In this document: piece by piece, positions 8,370 to 11,461 of the stretch
Layout: every line of letters starts with the position of its first letter
How positions within the stretch are numbered: position 1 is the stretch's first letter
DNA from: Usnea hakonensis
Taxonomy: Eukaryota > Ascomycota > Lecanoromycetes > Lecanorales > Parmeliaceae
NCBI GenBank assembly: GCA_013423325.1
Contig: BLJB01000680.1
Location: 849 to 12,309 of the forward strand
Direction: 5' to 3'
DNA: 11,461 nucleotides
Translations under genes and position numbers: made by a program
The notes under the pieces: generated by a model
Told to the model about the DNA's origin: nothing
The model's input: only the letters and a program-made list of their open reading frames with translations
The model's database searches: none

Positions 8370-9030
8370 ACTATATAATATAGTTATATAAATAGCCGGT
8401 TATTTCTAGATATATTTCTAATACTTAAAGAGTCTATAGAAATTAAAGCTTACTAATAGCGATAAGGTATTACTTAGAAGTTAAAAAACTAAAGGAGTTA
8501 ACTTATTACTCTAATAGCTATATATTAAGGTAACTAAGAAAGGACTTAATAGATTTAAATATAACACTAATATATAAAAAAAGCGTAAAGACTTAATATA
8601 GATATATTAGATATTTTTTTAGTATTTTTAAGAATATAATAATATTATCTATATATCCTTTTACGAAGTCCTTAAAGTTGTAAAGTAGACGATTAATCTA
8701 CCGCTAGATATAGATAGATAAATTATAATAATTTATAAATAATATATTAAAGGTCTCTTAACCCTTATAAATAATTATAGTCTACTTATATTAATCTAAT
8801 AGATATACTTTTTATTAGTAGAAGAAAGCGATACTATTAATATAGATTATAAAGCGATAACTAGATATTAGGGTAATAATATCGTTTTATAGAGATAAGG
8901 GGTAAGTATTCTAAATTAATATTTAGTTTAATATTTAAATATTTACTATAGGTCGTCCTTCGTCTTTACCGTCTACTATTTTATAGATTATAAAGATAGG
9001 CTAATAAAAGGGTATAGTATATTTAATATA
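8370..9030 (-). other. reverse transcriptase domain of Pol
   Basis: It copies element RNA into DNA. A Gly-Arg-Pro-Ile-Val-Asn-Ile block (8945-8985) fits the conserved motif after the fingers. The next motif, with Phe-Phe-Tyr at 8818-8826, has its catalytic Asp changed to Asn at 8836-8838 (GAT to AAT after a T). The YxDD box at 8644-8655 reads Tyr-Ile-Asp-Asn, losing the second Asp the same way. The Arg-x-Ile-Asn-Arg-Leu-Leu segment just before YxDD is the usual one for fungal Gypsy RTs. Order and spacing are those of an intact domain, interrupted by many TAA/TAG codons. Confidence 0.92.
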
Positions 9031-9859
9031 CTTAAAATATTTCTAAATTTAAAGTTTATTAAATACTCTATTAATAATAGTATAATCCCTAATATCTAAA
9101 TAGTAGACTTTTAGCTTTCCTATAATCTTAGATTTCTAGTTTAAACGTAATAGAATTTTTATCTAGTCCTCTTATAATAGATCGATAGTACCTCCCTTAT
9201 TATATTATAGCTCTACGAATTTATTAATAATTATAGTAAGCTTTATAATATTCTTATTAGTACTATAGACTATTATCCTATTTAGTAAGATAGTCTTATA
9301 AGGGGTATCTATAGAAGGCTTTAGATTTCGAAATTAACTTATAGAAGCCTATCGTAGCTCCCTAATAGAATTACTTAAAGGCTTTTAAGATTTAATTATA
9401 ATAAGCTTTAAAGGCTTCTATAATATATTTATTAGCTAAGTAAAGGCTTTCTCGCTTTATAAGACTAAATAAGTCTATTTAGATAATCTAATAATTAATT
9501 CTAACTCTTATAATATAATATAGTAGTATCCGTCTACTTTAATATCTATAATAGATCCGACTCGAAGCCTTTTAGGGAGGCTAATAGACTTATCGAAGTT
9601 ATTTCTAGTAAATACTATATAAAAGAATAAATCGACTAGTAAGATAAATAGTATTATAGAATATCTATCTACTAGCTTAAATATATAGTCTTTAGTAGAT
9701 AGATTAAGATTATAGTACTCTATTAGAATTACGAAATAAAACCTAGTAGAAATAGTAATAGGCTTTCTAAATATAATATCTTACTTAATAAAAGGCCTTA
9801 TTAGTATTATTATAAAATTAAATATAGTATAATAGCTACTAATATAGCCGATATATATA

Positions 9860-10150
9860 AAGATAGTTAAGTTAATATCTTTTAAAGCTAGAATATCTAT
9901 TTCGATAAATATCTTTACTCTAAGATTATTAATTACGAAGGTGGGATACTAGATTAAAGTATTAATAGCCCGACTATTATACTTTCTTAATATATAGATA
10001 TCTAGATTAATATATTCTATAGTAGAGTAGTAACTTAATTCGATTCCGCGTACTATAAGTAGTAAATCCTTTCTAAAAATAATATAGTTTAGTAACTATA
10101 ATTTTAGAAAGCTACGATCTATAAGGGTAATAGAATATTTAATATTCTAA
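9860..10150 (-). other. aspartic protease (retropepsin) domain of Pol
   Basis: The protease cleaves the polyprotein into its working parts. A Leu-Ile-Asp-Arg-Ser-Phe-Leu motif (around 10100-10125) lies just after the expected active-site triad. The triad position (about 10138-10146) reads Asn-Ile-Lys instead of Asp-Thr-Gly, each step a C-to-T or G-to-A change. About 70 codons on, an Ile-Asp-Ile-Leu segment (around 9900-9915) matches the conserved C-terminal part of these proteases. Inactive as it stands. Confidence 0.65.
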
Positions 10151-10350
10151 TAGATTATTTCTATTATAGTACTAGGGCTTAATTTTACTATAGTATATAA
10201 ATAGTAATATAATTATAGTAAGTATCTAGAGGTAGATTATAATATAGACTTTTTAATATTTAACTTAATAATCTTAGTAGTACTATAAGTATAATTAATG
10301 AAAGCTTTAGAAGTTAACTTCTTAGAATTAGAAATTAACTTTAATTAATA

Positions 10351-10419
10351 GTACTCCCGACTTCTTAGATACTTATATAGTAGATTCTTAGACGTAAATA
10401 GTACTTAATAATAATAATA
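10351..10419 (-). other. relic of a C2H2/C2HC zinc finger between Gag and protease
   Basis: At residues about 337-359 the spacing is C-x2-C-x12-H-x5-H/C, with a Phe and a Leu at the usual hydrophobic core positions of a classical finger. The four ligand codons now read Tyr (10417-10419, 10408-10410, 10369-10371, 10351-10353), each explained by one RIP transition from Cys or His. Some fungal Gypsy polyproteins carry a finger here, from memory of the family. The call is from spacing; the odds of coincidence are raised because Tyr codons are common in RIPed DNA. Confidence 0.5.
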
Positions 10420-11427
10420 GGTAAATAATAAAGGCTATAATAGACTAGTAAAATATATATTAGACTAAAATTCGTCTTCTTATAATAAGTAATATAATAG
10501 ATTCTTATTATTATAGAAGCCTTCTTTAACTTCCTTATTATCGTAATTCTTATTAGTATTACCTTTATTAGAATCGTTAGAATATTACTCTTCTATATCC
10601 TTACCTTAGTAAGCCGTAGTATAAGATCGATTACTATATCTACGAAAGGCTTTACGAGGCCTCTAAGGCCTATTATAGTCTCTTATAGCTATATTATTAA
10701 AGTTTCCTATTAGCTCTTACTTTATATATCCGCCCTATTATAGTACTTTATTAGAATAGCCTTAATCTATTTAAGCTACTTAAGACTACTAATTTATATT
10801 TAGAAGTTATAATAAGGCCTATAGAGTATTACTATTACTCTAATATAAACGGTTACTTTAATAGCTATTCTAGTATAGCTATCTATATCGATATAGAGAA
10901 TACTAATACTAATAGAAAGTAGACTAATAGACTAATATAAAAGGTTATAATAGAGCCTAATATATCTTCTATAGTCTATTAGATTAATATTATAATTACT
11001 TATCTCTATTATTACTTCTACTACTACCTAACTCGTCTCGTATAATATTATAAAAGATATTTTACTTAGTATCTAGCTAATTAAGAAAACTAGTAAAAGT
11101 AGTAGTTACGATAGACTCTACTAGATAGATCTAGAATTTAAAGTATATCTTAATATAGATAAATAATAGTTAGTTATATAATAATAATTCTATAGCTTTA
11201 GTATACCGAATAATATCTTATATATAAGTTTACGAGGTATATCTATTTTTAGTATTCTATAACGAGTAGCTATAACGGTCTAATATATTCTATATATTAA
11301 GGCCCTTTTCTTTAAATCTATTAATAATTATAATATATTAATAGTCTATTAAGGCGTTATATAATAAATCCTTTTTAAGCTTATTAAGCTTAGTAAAGTT
11401 GTCAGGAAACGATATGAGTGGTGTCAT
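10420..11427 (-). other. Gag region of the Gypsy polyprotein
   Basis: Gag is the structural shell protein of the retrotransposon particle. It spans about residues 1-336. The N-terminal ten or so codons (11398-11427) are un-RIPed and read cleanly; the rest is full of TAA/TAG. A helical, Leu/Ile/Lys-rich segment around residues 30-140 resembles the capsid-like domain of fungal Gypsy Gag in overall pattern. An Arg-rich then Asn/Asp/Glu-rich tail follows (about 10540-10680). I see no clear CCHC zinc knuckle. The assignment rests on position at the head of the same frame and overall composition, not on a diagnostic motif. Confidence 0.7.
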
Positions 11428-11461
11428 ATGTATGGATAATAATATAATAATGTGTGTGGAA
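11398..11461 (-). other. un-RIPed gag start and leader at the right edge
   Basis: At least eleven CA/TG dinucleotides fall in these 64 bases, against none in the preceding kilobase. On the minus strand it holds about 34 bases of leader, the Gag ATG at 11427 and roughly the first ten codons. A primer-binding site and the 5' LTR would lie further right; I see no recognisable primer-binding site in the visible part. Confidence 0.8.

Larger units (their letters stand above)
1655..11399. other. RIP-saturated AT-rich block
   Basis: GC is about 20-25 percent by eye. CA and TG nearly vanish on both strands while CG, CT and CC persist, and TA is massively enriched. This context dependence identifies RIP (cytosine mutation in CpA, known from filamentous ascomycetes) rather than general AT drift or CpG methylation decay. 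In living cells such blocks are typically heterochromatic. Confidence 0.95.
5551..11427 (-). pseudogene. RIP-inactivated Ty3/Gypsy chromovirus Gag-Pol polyprotein, single frame
   Basis: This is a full Gag-Pol gene of a fungal Ty3/Gypsy retrotransposon carrying a chromodomain. The ATG (first base 11427) and landmarks far downstream are in one frame: RT YxDD at 8655, integrase Asp at 6429 and chromodomain at 5727 are all whole numbers of codons away (924, about 1666 and 1900). About 1959 codons therefore run without any frameshift, broken only by TAA/TAG. Domain order is Gag, C2H2-like finger, protease, RT, RNase H, linker, HHCC finger, integrase core, chromodomain, the order of chromoviruses. 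Gag and Pol in one frame without a recoding site is common in fungal elements. Catalytic and metal-binding residues are altered by RIP-type transitions, so no active protein could be made. The end is fuzzy because several in-frame stops lie at 5536-5574. Confidence 0.93.

Noticed and set aside
1655..11399. Mitochondrial or endosymbiont genome because of very low GC
   Set aside because: The CA/TG-specific depletion with retained CG, and the dead Gypsy and LINE elements, point to RIPed nuclear DNA. No mitochondrial genes or tRNAs were seen.
1655..11399. TAG/TAA reassigned as Gln codons (alternative genetic code)
   Set aside because: Stops also replace Trp positions (chromodomain), and Cys/His/Asp/Glu sites are mutated at the same time. 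RIP explains all of these, while code reassignment explains only part.
5551..11427. Two separate genes, gag and pol, with a frameshift site
   Set aside because: The Gag ATG, RT box, integrase and chromodomain are all in the same frame, so no recoding site is needed.

Overview
The window looks like an AT-rich, heterochromatin-like block from a filamentous ascomycete (Pezizomycotina). It is built from transposable elements that were inactivated by repeat-induced point mutation (RIP). From about 1660 to 11400 the dinucleotides CA and TG are almost absent (about 22 found by eye in 9.7 kb, several hundred expected at this composition). TA is hugely enriched, while CG, CT and CC survive. That is the signature of CpA-to-TpA mutation on both strands. 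I found no intact host gene, tRNA or rRNA, and the few short open frames are element fragments or their antisense shadows.

Layout: (a) 1-1642, minus strand, a moderately RIPed and relatively GC-rich ORF1 (gag-like) of a fungal non-LTR retrotransposon (LINE, Tad-like). It has two zinc knuckles whose Cys codons have largely become Tyr; ORF2 would lie off the left edge. (b) 1650-2548, AT-rich sequence holding a 13-copy 18-bp tandem repeat, a 19-bp-arm inverted repeat and a short degenerate repeat. (c) 2549-4804, RIP-saturated sequence in which one plus-strand frame runs about 750 codons interrupted only by TAA/TAG; I do not recognise it, and its coding status is weak. (d) 4888-11427, minus strand, a RIP-killed Ty3/Gypsy chromovirus. 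A single uninterrupted frame of about 1959 codons encodes Gag, a C2H2-like finger, aspartic protease, reverse transcriptase, RNase H, a long linker, integrase (HHCC finger plus DDE core) and a C-terminal chromodomain. A putative 3' LTR follows, ending near 4888. The 5' LTR lies beyond the right edge.

The elements are identified by motif order and spacing, not by intact proteins. Catalytic and zinc-binding positions have been changed by exactly the transitions RIP makes: Cys/His to Tyr, Asp to Asn, Glu to Lys, Gln/Trp codons to TAA/TAG. There are essentially no frameshifts. This suggests point mutation soon after duplication rather than slow decay. The most unusual points are three: the very sharp RIP boundary inside the first codons of gag (about 11400), the one-strand-biased and milder RIP in the LINE ORF1, and the unidentified 2.3-kb segment between the two retroelements.
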